Source of the DNA: Echinicola soli
Lineage (GTDB): Bacteria > Bacteroidota > Bacteroidia > Cytophagales > Cyclobacteriaceae
DNA length: 64,000 bases
Direction: 5' to 3'
NCBI RefSeq assembly: GCF_006575665.1
Contig: NZ_CP041253.1
Span: 3,633,001-3,697,000, forward strand
Both the position numbers and the translations under genes were made by a program. Below the pieces are notes generated by a model that made no database searches, was not told the DNA's origin, and saw nothing but the letters and a program-made list of their open reading frames with translations. The first letter of the stretch is position 1; every line of letters begins with the position of its first letter. This document shows, piece by piece, positions 33,384 to 41,241 of the stretch.

Positions 33384-33827
33384 ATGGCCTCAATGAAATT
33401 ATTTATTGTTATTATTTTGACAAGCGCATGTCTGTTAAACTTCAAAGCACAATCTTCCGTAGTTCAGGATATTTCTGATGAATTATCCCTGAATTATGTC
33501 CTGTCCAATATCGATAAGGTGGATTATTCCTTTTATGGTCTCTATGAGCGTAGTTTCTTTGTAAGTGTCTATACTATTTTTGATACTAAGGCTACACCAA
33601 AAGGCTATTTTGAAGGCCATGATAGTGTCCTTTCCAGTGTTTTGGTATCGGTAATGCCTGATGGGGATTATTATACCAAGAGCAATCTCTATAAAATAGA
33701 AGGGCTGTTAGACCCCAAGGTTCAGGGTATTGCGGAAACCACTTATCCAGATTTTGAGCTATTGGTAGAGCATGGAAAGTATGGTAATAGAAAAACTGAA
33801 AAGTATAAACTTCACTTCAAAGAGTAA
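33384..33827 (+). CDS. Small exported protein, candidate immunity partner
   Basis: 147 aa, or 144 from the ATG at 33393 (MKLFIVIILTSACLLNFKAQ), a good signal peptide. The mature part is beta-rich (YSFYGLYERSFFVSVYTIFD, DSVLSSVLVSVMPDGDYYTK). No family recognised. It lies just beyond the IS that follows the second cassette, so it may have been that cassette's immunity gene before insertion. Intact and of similar base use to its neighbours. Confidence 0.6.
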   Translation: MASMKLFIVIILTSACLLNFKAQSSVVQDISDELSLNYVLSNIDKVDYSFYGLYERSFFVSVYTIFDTKATPKGYFEGHDSVLSSVLVSVMPDGDYYTKSNLYKIEGLLDPKVQGIAETTYPDFELLVEHGKYGNRKTEKYKLHFKE

Positions 33828-34000
33828 TGAGGAATAGCACGCTGATGACACTGATTTAGTGGATAATTGCTGGGATGCCTGTCCGGGGCATGAGTCGAAG
33901 GGTGCAATCCTGAACCGGAATAATGGGGATTTGTAATCCCCACATGGATTTCCCGGTGTTGTGTTTTATTCTGCGAAGTAAAATCAGGTTCCGAAACGAA
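33828..34000. other. Right edge of the island with repeat copy
   Basis: No gene. It holds the second 28-bp direct repeat (33840-33867) and a hairpin TGGGGATT TGT AATCCCCA (33924-33942), which is a repeat-like or terminator element without a T-run. Confidence 0.5.
33840..33867. repeat. 28-bp direct repeat at the right edge of the island
   Basis: Starts CGCTGATGACACTGATTTAG; differs from 27351-27378 at two positions. Confidence 0.65.
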
Positions 34001-34029
34001 AAAAAGGAAACCAAAATAGCTTCCTTTTT
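34001..34029 (-). terminator. Terminator of the uxaC-uxaB unit
   Basis: AAAAAGGAA and TTCCTTTTT arms around an 11-nt loop, 32 bp beyond the uxaB stop, in a T/A-rich context suited to a minus-strand terminator. Confidence 0.7.
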
Positions 34030-34060
34030 CTTTCTAAATCTAATATTAGGGGTTTATTGA

Positions 34061-35476
34061 TTATACTTTTTCCTTGTCCATTAGTTGGCTTAATTGTTCC
34101 GCCACAGCTGCTTGGAGGCCTTCGACTTTGGTGAGGTCCGTGTCCCAAAAATTGATGTTTTTCAGGACTTCGTTCGCCACTTGGTCGAGATCATGGCTTT
34201 CCCAAATAGTCTTGAAGTAATTGATGATTTCTTCATCGTCCTGTACTGGGGTGGCTTCACCATTATAGCTGCCTTTATAGAAAACGATCAGAGCAGCGAG
34301 TGAGCGTACCAGATTTGGTGGCAATTGGCCTTTTCGGTCCACATATTCCAAAAGGGAAGGCAATAGCCTTACCTTAAACTTAGAGATGGAGTTCAAGGCG
34401 ATGGAACTCAAAAGGTGTTTCACAAATGGATTCTTGAAGCGGTCCATCACGTCATTGGCAAACTGCTCCAGCTCTTCCTTGGGAAGGTCCAGGGTAGGGA
34501 TGATTTCACCTTGGATGGTTTCGTTCAGGAATGGCCCTATGACCGGATCTTCGACGGATTCCCTTACGGTTCTCAGACCATGGAGATAGGCTACAGGTAC
34601 CAAAGAGGTGTGGGCGCCGTTTAGTATCCTTACTTTTCTGGTCCTGTATGGGGATTGGTCTTTGACGAATTTCACTTCCAGTCCAGCTTCTTCTGCGGGG
34701 AATTCCGCTTTGACGGTATCTGGCCCTTCGATCACCCACAAGTGGAAAGGCTCTGCTTTTACCACCAAATTGTCCTCAAAACCAATGTTTTCTTGGATCT
34801 CCTTGATGGTCTCTTTGGGGAATCCAGGGACGATCCTGTCCACCAAGGTGTTGGAGAAGGTGTTTGCCTCATTGATCCATTGGATAAAGCCATTTGGCAG
34901 CCGCCATAGGGACGCGTATTGAAGAATGATCTCTTTTAGCTTGGCACCGTTTTTATCGATCAGCTCACAAGGAATGATATGAAGTCCTTTGGACTTGTCA
35001 CCGTTAAACGTATCAAAACGCCTGTAAAGTAGAGCGGTCAGTTTACCGGGGAATGAACCGGGAAGTTTCTCCCTGTCATCATCTTCCGGATTATAAGCGA
35101 TGCCTGCTTCCGTGGTGTTGGAAACGACAAATCTCAAATCTGGATTTTCGGCCAGCTTCAGGTACACTTCATAACTTTCATAAGGGTTGACCGCTCCTCT
35201 CACACAAGTGATCAGGCGGGTTTCCTCTTTGGCTTCACCTTTTTGGATGCCGCTGAGCTGTACATGATAGAGACCTTCTTGATCATTGATCATTTTGCCC
35301 AGGCCATGTTGGATAGGCTGTACCAACTGCACGTCACCGTTGAAGTCGGTTTTTTCGTTCATGGTGTCGATGATCCAGTCCACAAAGCCTCTTAAAAAGT
35401 TGCCTTCCCCAAACTGGAGGACTTTTACGGGCCTTTCTGTAAGCCCTTCGACATGTTGTCTGTTAAGTGTTTTCAT
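34061..35476 (-). CDS. uxaB: Tagaturonate reductase (altronate oxidoreductase)
   Basis: 471 aa, NADH-dependent enzyme of the mannitol dehydrogenase family that reduces tagaturonate to altronate, the second step of galacturonate breakdown. The N-terminal NAD-binding start VKVLQFGEGNFLRGFVDWII, the FVVSNTTEAGI segment, and the C-terminal domain with PYRTRKVRILNGAHTSLVPV (catalytic Lys/Asn/His environment) are characteristic of UxaB. It lies 139 bp after uxaC, in the same orientation, and ends with a terminator. The expected next enzyme, altronate dehydratase (UxaA), is not in the window. Confidence 0.95.
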   Translation of the reverse strand: MKTLNRQHVEGLTERPVKVLQFGEGNFLRGFVDWIIDTMNEKTDFNGDVQLVQPIQHGLGKMINDQEGLYHVQLSGIQKGEAKEETRLITCVRGAVNPYESYEVYLKLAENPDLRFVVSNTTEAGIAYNPEDDDREKLPGSFPGKLTALLYRRFDTFNGDKSKGLHIIPCELIDKNGAKLKEIILQYASLWRLPNGFIQWINEANTFSNTLVDRIVPGFPKETIKEIQENIGFEDNLVVKAEPFHLWVIEGPDTVKAEFPAEEAGLEVKFVKDQSPYRTRKVRILNGAHTSLVPVAYLHGLRTVRESVEDPVIGPFLNETIQGEIIPTLDLPKEELEQFANDVMDRFKNPFVKHLLSSIALNSISKFKVRLLPSLLEYVDRKGQLPPNLVRSLAALIVFYKGSYNGEATPVQDDEEIINYFKTIWESHDLDQVANEVLKNINFWDTDLTKVEGLQAAVAEQLSQLMDKEKV

Positions 35477-35615
35477 GTGTTTATAATTGTTTTTTCAGCG
35501 ATCATCCCTATGACTTTGGGACATGCTATGGAACCTTTGACGACCAATCCAATCTTTCTCCAAGAGGTCTAATGATGGTATTGGCCGTATCGGTTTCATG
35601 GTTTATCGTGAATTT

Positions 35616-37061
35616 CTATTGTTCAAACTCAAAGTAGTTTTTGGCATTGTGATAGCAAATATCACTGACAATCTTGCCGAGCCACTTCTCATCGGCAGGT
35701 AGTTCGCCATTTTCGACATCCTTGCCGATCAAGTTACAAAGCGTTCTTCGGAAATACTCGTGTCTTGGGAAGGAAAGGAAGCTTCTGGAGTCGGTAAGCA
35801 TTCCCACGAAGCAACTTAACAGTCCCATATTGGAAAGTGCATTCATCTGTTTTTCCATACCATCCTTTTGGTCAAGAAACCACCAGCCAGAGCCGAACTG
35901 AACTTTGCCACGGATGGAGCCATCGTTGAAGTTGCCGATCATGGTCGCCAATACTTCATTGTCTCTTGGGTTGAGGTTATAAAGGATTGTTTTGGTCAGC
36001 TGGTCAGTGCTGTCCAGTTGGTTGAGGAATTTGGAAATGGCCTTGGCCTGAGAGAAATCGCCAATGGAGTCAAAGCCCGTGTCCGGCCCCAAAATACGGA
36101 GCATCCGTTCATTGGTATTTCTTAGTGCTCCCAAATGATATTGCTGTGTCCAGCCTTTTGCATGGTACATGTGGCTGAGGTGAAGCAATGTCTCAAACTT
36201 GAAGTATTGGATTTCCTCTATAGTGAGTGGCTTTTGTTCCGATAGTTTTTTGAACAGGTCTTCTGCGCTATAATGGCCCATATTGAAGAAGTAAAGCTGC
36301 TCCAGCCCGTGATCAGAAAGCCTGCCCCCATGGTCATGGAAAAATGCTATTCGGTTTTCCAACGCTGCCAAAAGGTCCCCGTATTTGTTGATGGACACCC
36401 CACTGGCTTCTTGGAGTTTTTCCAAGTAGGCCATGTAATCGGCAGGGTTTTCTACCGCATATGCCTTGTCAGGTCTGAAAGCAGGGAAGAGATTAGGTTT
36501 GGTTCCGTCTTTTTTGGCTTTTACATGGTATTCCAAGCTATCGATAGGATCGTCGGTGGAGCAAACCGTTTCCACATTCATTTGACTTAATAGTCCCTGG
36601 GTATGGTGAGAAGGTTGCTGGAGCAAATCGGTGGCTTTTTGATAAATACTATCAGCGGTATCAGGACTGAGTAGTTCCTCGATGCCAAAGTATCTTTTCA
36701 GCTCAAGATGTGTCCAGTGATAAAGTGGATTTCTTAAGGTATACGGAACGGTTTCGGCCCACTTTTGGAATTTCTCCTTGTCGGTAGATGCTTTTCCGGT
36801 AATGTACTTTTCATCAATGCCAAGTGTTCGCATGGCACGCCACTTATAGTGGTCTCCGGCAAGCCAGATTTCGGTGAGATTTTTAAATATTCTATTTTCA
36901 GCAATGTCCTTGGGAGACAAATGGCAGTGATAATCTATGATAGGCAGTTTTTTGGCATAGTCATGATAAAGAACCTGTGCAAATTCACTTTGCAATAGAA
37001 AATCATCTGACAGGAAAGTTTTGTTTGATTTGCGCAATCGATTGCTCACTTGGTCCAACAT
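35616..37061 (-). CDS. uxaC: Uronate isomerase
   Basis: 481 aa metal-dependent isomerase that converts galacturonate to tagaturonate (and glucuronate to fructuronate). The metal-binding DYHCHLSP motif, GDHYKWRAMRTLGI, LRNPLYHWTHLELKRYFGI and the C-terminal NLIGKDVENGELP are diagnostic. Homologues begin near FLSDDFLLQSEFA, so the first 15 or so codons are extra; they contain an operator-like palindrome (37031-37048). The start at 37061 is the only ATG; a TTG at 37037 is an alternative. It follows the LacI-type regulator by 39 bp and precedes uxaB. Confidence 0.95.
   Translation of the reverse strand: MLDQVSNRLRKSNKTFLSDDFLLQSEFAQVLYHDYAKKLPIIDYHCHLSPKDIAENRIFKNLTEIWLAGDHYKWRAMRTLGIDEKYITGKASTDKEKFQKWAETVPYTLRNPLYHWTHLELKRYFGIEELLSPDTADSIYQKATDLLQQPSHHTQGLLSQMNVETVCSTDDPIDSLEYHVKAKKDGTKPNLFPAFRPDKAYAVENPADYMAYLEKLQEASGVSINKYGDLLAALENRIAFFHDHGGRLSDHGLEQLYFFNMGHYSAEDLFKKLSEQKPLTIEEIQYFKFETLLHLSHMYHAKGWTQQYHLGALRNTNERMLRILGPDTGFDSIGDFSQAKAISKFLNQLDSTDQLTKTILYNLNPRDNEVLATMIGNFNDGSIRGKVQFGSGWWFLDQKDGMEKQMNALSNMGLLSCFVGMLTDSRSFLSFPRHEYFRRTLCNLIGKDVENGELPADEKWLGKIVSDICYHNAKNYFEFEQ
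37031..37048. promoter_or_regulatory. LacI-type operator palindrome inside the start of uxaC
   Basis: TGCGCAATCGATTGCTCA contains the dyad GCAATCGATTGC (37034-37045), the same core as at 38486 and 48561. It overlaps codons 6-10 of uxaC as annotated. A repressor bound here could block transcription entering uxaC from the upstream gene or a promoter in the 39-bp gap. Confidence 0.65.
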
Positions 37062-37100
37062 ATACTTTTTTTTGGTTTTTTTATTTTCAAAAGATCTAAA

Positions 37101-38147
37101 TTATTTATCTACAGGTTGATTTACTTTCCGCATAGATGATTCTCTGATGATCAGCTCAGGCTTGAGTACGGTTTTTTGCGGAACGTATTTTTTTGGATCG
37201 GCTTTGAGAAGTTCGAAGAATAATTCAGCCGCGACATTTCCCATCGGGATACTCACCTGATCCACCGTGGTCAGGGAAGGGGTGGTGAAAGACGTAAAGG
37301 GTTCATTTCCAAAGCCTGCCAAGCCCACTTCTTCTGGAACGTTGATGTTCTTTTCTTTGAGCATTTGCAAGGCGCCCATGGCCGCGTAGTCACTGGAAGA
37401 AAAAATGGCATCAAAATCCAGGTGCTTATCGAGCATCTTCAATACGGACTTCTGTCCATCTTCCAATTGCATATTACTTTCTATTACCAAGTTTTTGTCG
37501 AAGGGAATCCCATTATCACGAAGTGCATCGGTATAGCCTCGAAGCCTTTCGCTATAGATATTGATTTTTCGCGGGTTGGTAAAATGGGCAATTTTTTTGT
37601 ACCCACTTTCTATGAGATGCTCCACTGTTTTGTATGCACCCATGTAGTCATCAATGACCACTTGGTTAACTTCCACATCATCAGTGATCCTATCAAATAA
37701 TACCAAGGGGATACTCTTTTCCACTATGCGCTCCAAGTGTTCGAAATCTTCCGTGTTTTTCCCGATGGACATGATGATACCGTCTACACGAGCACTGAGA
37801 AGGGTGTCTACGATCTGGACTTCTTGCTCAAAGTTTTCGTAAGATTGGCTGATGATCACTTTATAGTTTAACTGATTGGCGATTTCCTCGATTCCCCTGA
37901 CCACGGAAGAAAAGAAATTTCTGTTGGCCGTAGGGACGATTATCCCGATCAATCTGCTCCTTCCATTTCTGAGAGCCGCAGCAATATTGTTTGGTTGATA
38001 ATTAATATCCTTCGCAGTTTTGTTGACCAGCTTTTTGGTGGCATCACTTATCCTCGGATGGTTGTTCAGCGCACGAGAAACCGTACTGGCTGTAATGCCT
38101 AACTTGGAAGCTATATCATGGATCGTCGCTTTCTTTCTCTTATTCAT
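37101..38147 (-). CDS. LacI-family transcriptional regulator, likely of galacturonate/pectin genes
   Basis: 348 aa from the ATG of MNKRKKATIHDIA, with GGAAAAA upstream; a TTG seven codons earlier is less likely. The N-terminal helix-turn-helix is typical (HDIASKLGITASTVSRALNN, then the hinge NNIAAALRNGRSRLIG). The C-terminal part is a periplasmic-binding-protein-like sensor (VRGIEEIANQLNYKVIISQS, DGIIMSIGK, VGLAGFGNEPFTSFTTPSLT). It is encoded just upstream of uxaC and near several copies of an identical palindrome, so it is the best candidate to bind them. The inducer is probably a uronate or a digalacturonate-type sugar; that is inferred from context. Confidence 0.93.
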   Translation of the reverse strand: MNKRKKATIHDIASKLGITASTVSRALNNHPRISDATKKLVNKTAKDINYQPNNIAAALRNGRSRLIGIIVPTANRNFFSSVVRGIEEIANQLNYKVIISQSYENFEQEVQIVDTLLSARVDGIIMSIGKNTEDFEHLERIVEKSIPLVLFDRITDDVEVNQVVIDDYMGAYKTVEHLIESGYKKIAHFTNPRKINIYSERLRGYTDALRDNGIPFDKNLVIESNMQLEDGQKSVLKMLDKHLDFDAIFSSSDYAAMGALQMLKEKNINVPEEVGLAGFGNEPFTSFTTPSLTTVDQVSIPMGNVAAELFFELLKADPKKYVPQKTVLKPELIIRESSMRKVNQPVDK

Positions 38148-38298
38148 TTTTTCCGAACTGGTTGCCAAAACCTCAAATTTAAGACAATTCTTTCAATTTT
38201 ATGGCAAATGTCTAAACCGGGTGATAATCACCTGTTTTTGGCATGTTTTGGTTATTAAGGGTTGTTGTTTTAGTACGTATTTGTCCTAAAATATAATG

Positions 38299-38313
38299 TA
38301 ATCGTTTGCGCAA
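38299..38313. promoter_or_regulatory. Degenerate LacI-type operator upstream of the regulator gene
   Basis: GTAATCGTTTGCGCA matches the half AATCG-TTGCGC of the palindrome with one central change. It lies about 150 bp before the regulator's ATG and may serve autoregulation. Confidence 0.45.
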
Positions 38314-38483
38314 TATAGTTTTTTATTTGAACTATAGCCAAGTAATATCTGTAATATTTTTTTATTGGAGAATGGTCGTTTTAAAGTATAATGATGGTTA
38401 ATTATATTTATTTCCTACTTTTTAAAATAATTTTATCGATTATTTAGGATAAAGTTTTAATGTGTGAAAAAAAATAATTAAAT

Positions 38484-38500
38484 ATGCAATCGATTGCTCA
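38484..38500. promoter_or_regulatory. LacI-type operator upstream of the GH105 block
   Basis: ATGCAATCGATTGCTCA carries the 12-bp dyad GCAATCGATTGC (38486-38497). It is about 385 bp before the GH105 start and is identical in core to the sites at 37034 and 48561. A further half-site GAGCAATCG lies at 38552-38560. Confidence 0.7.
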
Positions 38501-38606
38501 AAGTAGTGAAGATGATGATTTGGTAGAGGAGGCGGATCACACTAAGTGACTGAGCAATCGTGAATTTGTTTTGAATGTAATTAGTTTAGGGTTAATGATG
38601 TGAAAT

Positions 38607-38628
38607 GTCCCCTTCGCTTGAGGGGGAC
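38607..38628 (+). terminator. Leader hairpin, possible attenuator
   Basis: GTCCCCTTC pairs with TTGAGGGGGAC-type sequence (nine base pairs including one G-T, loop GCTT) and is followed by TTTTC. It is between the operator and the first structural gene, so on the plus strand it may act as a leader terminator. Confidence 0.45.
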
Positions 38629-38691
38629 TTTTCAAATTACTCCCAAGACGAAAGCGCAAGAAGATAAATCAATTGACTATAAAACCCCAGA

Positions 38692-38826
38692 ATGATGAAA
38701 AACCTAAGAAATAGTTTTAGCACCAGCTGTCTGCAATTTTTTAAGGTGTTGTTTAAGCTGCCAACAGCGACCGTTGTACCCGTCCCAGTAAGATCAGTGC
38801 GTAATAATTTCGACCGATTCTCTTAA
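38692..38826 (+). CDS. 44-codon upstream ORF in the leader of the GH105 block
   Basis: Begins with ATGATG and reads MMKNLRNSFSTSCLQFFKVL, then ends with VVPVPVRSVRNNFDRFS. It ends 53 bp before the GH105 start. A similar-sized frame lies before susC (48639-48764) and shares P-x-P...VRS-x-R, with the DNA stretch GTAAGATCA identical in both. No signal peptide is clear. It could be a leader peptide or just mark a conserved RNA element. Confidence 0.35.
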   Translation: MMKNLRNSFSTSCLQFFKVLFKLPTATVVPVPVRSVRNNFDRFS

Positions 38827-38879
38827 CCGATCGAAACCCTTGTTTTCTTACATTTTCCATTCATTTAACCTTTTGCCTC

Positions 38880-40112
38880 ATGATTAAGCGCAATCAAAAT
38901 CTACTGAGTAAAGCTCTTCCCGTAGTATTAGCATCCATTGTATTATTGTCCTGTTCCTCTAAAAAATCTTCCGAAACAGAAGAAACTGTTCAAATCACGG
39001 AAGAACAACAGGCTTATTCTACATGGATGGCAGATGCTGAAATTAAGAGAAATCCCGAAGGCTGGACATTAGACTTTAATGAGAAGCCAAAATGGGAATA
39101 CACGCATGGATTGGTCATGACCGCCATGGAGGAAGTGTACGAAAAGACAAATGATCAAAAATACCTCGATTATATAGTGAATTTTGCAGACTTTATGGTA
39201 GAAAAGGATGGTGCCATCAAGACTTATAAAAAAAGTGATTATAACATTGATAGGGTCAATGGAGGCCGTTTTTTGATTGGACTATATGATGAGACGAAAG
39301 TGGAGAAGTATAAGCTTGCCATCGAGGAGCTGCGTGATCAGATGCGTGATCATCCCAGAACTTCCGAAGGCGGATTTTGGCACAAAAAGCGCTATCCGCA
39401 CCAAATGTGGTTGGACGGTCTGTATATGGGCTCACCCTTTCTGGCGCGTTATGCAGCAGAATTTGATGAACCGGCACTGTTTGATGATGTAGCCAACCAG
39501 ATTTACCTGATGGACAAATATGGCTACAGTGAAGAAACAGGCTTATATCACCATGCCTGGGACGAAAGCAAAGAACAGAAGTGGGCTGATCCAGAAACTG
39601 GACTCTCCACGAACTATTGGGGGAGAAGCATTGGGTGGTTTAGCATGGCCGTGGTAGATGTGCTGGATTATCTTCCTGTAGATCATCCCAAAAGGGACAT
39701 GATCATCGGGGTAGCCCAAAAAATAGCCGCTGGTATCATTCGATACCAAGATGAGACGGGTGTTTGGTATCAAGTGTTAGATCAGGGTGAACGTAAAGGA
39801 AATTATTTGGAATCATCTTGCTCAAGCATGTTTACCTATTTTCTTTTGAAAGGGGTGGACAAAGGGTACCTGGACAAAAAATACTTGGCGTATGGTCAAA
39901 AGGCGTATCAAGGACTGCTGGATGAATTTATCCGTGAAGATGCAGATGGTGGCATCAGTATCACCAATGTCTGCGCAGTAGCCGGCCTCGGAGGAGATCC
40001 TTATCGTGATGGTTCTTACGAGTACTACATCAGTGAGCCCCAAAGGGACAATGACCCTAAAGGGGTCGGGCCTTTTATCTTGGCTTCCTTACAACATGAA
40101 GCATTAAAATGA
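38880..40112 (+). CDS. GH105 unsaturated rhamnogalacturonyl/galacturonyl hydrolase, lipoprotein
   Basis: 410 aa. Signal peptide ends at IVLLSCSSKKS (lipobox Cys about 25), so it is membrane-anchored. The (alpha/alpha)6-barrel motifs of GH105 are clear: the MWLDGLYMG motif has the presumed catalytic Asp179, RSIGWFSMAVVDVLDYLP, and the C-terminal GVGPFILASLQHEALK. These enzymes use a hydration mechanism to remove the unsaturated uronate left by lyases from oligosaccharide ends, complementing the PL1 lyases in block 2. First gene of block 1, behind the operator region. Confidence 0.93.
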   Translation: MIKRNQNLLSKALPVVLASIVLLSCSSKKSSETEETVQITEEQQAYSTWMADAEIKRNPEGWTLDFNEKPKWEYTHGLVMTAMEEVYEKTNDQKYLDYIVNFADFMVEKDGAIKTYKKSDYNIDRVNGGRFLIGLYDETKVEKYKLAIEELRDQMRDHPRTSEGGFWHKKRYPHQMWLDGLYMGSPFLARYAAEFDEPALFDDVANQIYLMDKYGYSEETGLYHHAWDESKEQKWADPETGLSTNYWGRSIGWFSMAVVDVLDYLPVDHPKRDMIIGVAQKIAAGIIRYQDETGVWYQVLDQGERKGNYLESSCSSMFTYFLLKGVDKGYLDKKYLAYGQKAYQGLLDEFIREDADGGISITNVCAVAGLGGDPYRDGSYEYYISEPQRDNDPKGVGPFILASLQHEALK

Positions 40113-40176
40113 CCAAGGTTACTGAATATTTATTAATTTCCATGCTTTACCAAACCATAACCGCAATTCTTATCGC

Positions 40177-41184
40177 ATGTCAAATAAAGAAGTAACCTAT
40201 ATTAAGTACCTATTAATTTTGTCCTTTTGCCTGATGGCTCCGCTTGCGCAGGCACAGGGATATGATATTACAGTAGCCAAAGATGGTTCCGGCGACTTTG
40301 CTACCATTCAAGAGGCATTTAATAGTGTCCCTGATTTTAGAAAATCCGTAACGCGAATATTCCTGGAGCCAGGAAAGTACAAAGAGAAGTTAACCTTGGC
40401 TTCGACAAAGACAAATGTACATTTGATAGGAAGTGATGCTTCCAACACGATCGTTACATACGACGATTATGCTTCCAAGGAAAATAAATATGGCGAAGAA
40501 ATGGGAACCACTGGTTCAAGTTCCTTTTTTGTTTTTGGAGACGGGTTCTTAGCCAAGGATATCACCTTCGAAAACGCATCCGGTCCTGTAGGCCAAGCTG
40601 TAGCCGTGAGGGTCGATGGTGATAAGGTGATATTTGAAAATTGCAGGTTTTTAGGCTATCAGGACACGCTTTATCCTCATGGAAAGAACAGTAGACAGTA
40701 CTATAAAAATTGCTACATCGAAGGGACAACAGATTTTATCTTCGGGTGGTCTACGGCCGTTTTTGAAGAATGTGAAATTTTCTCCAAGGATGGCGGAAGT
40801 TACATTACAGCAGCTTCCACAGATAAGGGGAGCCTCCATGGTTTTGTGTTTATCAAATGTAAGCTGACCAGTGACGCACCCGAGAAGAGTGTTTATCTAG
40901 GACGACCATGGCGCGATTATGCCCAGACGGTGTTTATCAGCTGTGAAATGGGTGCGCATGTTAAGCCTGAAGGGTGGCATAATTGGGGGAAGCCTTCAGC
41001 AGAGGAAAACTGTTTTTATGCAGAGTTTCGTTCTTACGGCCCCGGGGCGGCTCCTGATGACAGGGTAATGTGGTCATGGCAGCTTACTCCCGATATAGGC
41101 AAAGCCTACACGGTCGAAAATATCCTTAGCGGAGATGATGACTGGAATCCTCAAGAGGTCCTCCAAGCTGAAAAGGAAGATTAG
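40177..41184 (+). CDS. Pectin methylesterase (CE8)
   Basis: 335 aa, exported (LILSFCLMAPLAQAQGYD). It removes methyl groups from homogalacturonan so that lyases and polygalacturonases can act. The right-handed beta-helix enzyme keeps all key elements: VGQAVAV with the oxyanion-hole Gln, YQDTLY, TDFIFGWSTA with the nucleophilic Asp, and the Arg of LGRPW. It lies 64 bp after GH105 and 57 bp before GH43. Confidence 0.95.
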   Translation: MSNKEVTYIKYLLILSFCLMAPLAQAQGYDITVAKDGSGDFATIQEAFNSVPDFRKSVTRIFLEPGKYKEKLTLASTKTNVHLIGSDASNTIVTYDDYASKENKYGEEMGTTGSSSFFVFGDGFLAKDITFENASGPVGQAVAVRVDGDKVIFENCRFLGYQDTLYPHGKNSRQYYKNCYIEGTTDFIFGWSTAVFEECEIFSKDGGSYITAASTDKGSLHGFVFIKCKLTSDAPEKSVYLGRPWRDYAQTVFISCEMGAHVKPEGWHNWGKPSAEENCFYAEFRSYGPGAAPDDRVMWSWQLTPDIGKAYTVENILSGDDDWNPQEVLQAEKED

Positions 41185-41241
41185 GGATGATTGAAGACCA
41201 GAGAACAGAGAATTAACAGAACCAAAATAAATAACCCATTC

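Larger units (their letters stand above)
38148..38879. other. Divergent control region between the regulator and the first pectin block
   Basis: 732 bp without a conventional gene. It holds a degenerate operator (38299-38313), a full operator (38484-38500), a half-site (38551-38560), a GC-rich hairpin (38607-38628) and a 44-codon upstream ORF (38692-38826). Promoters for the minus-strand regulator and the plus-strand GH105 gene must be here. Confidence 0.7.
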
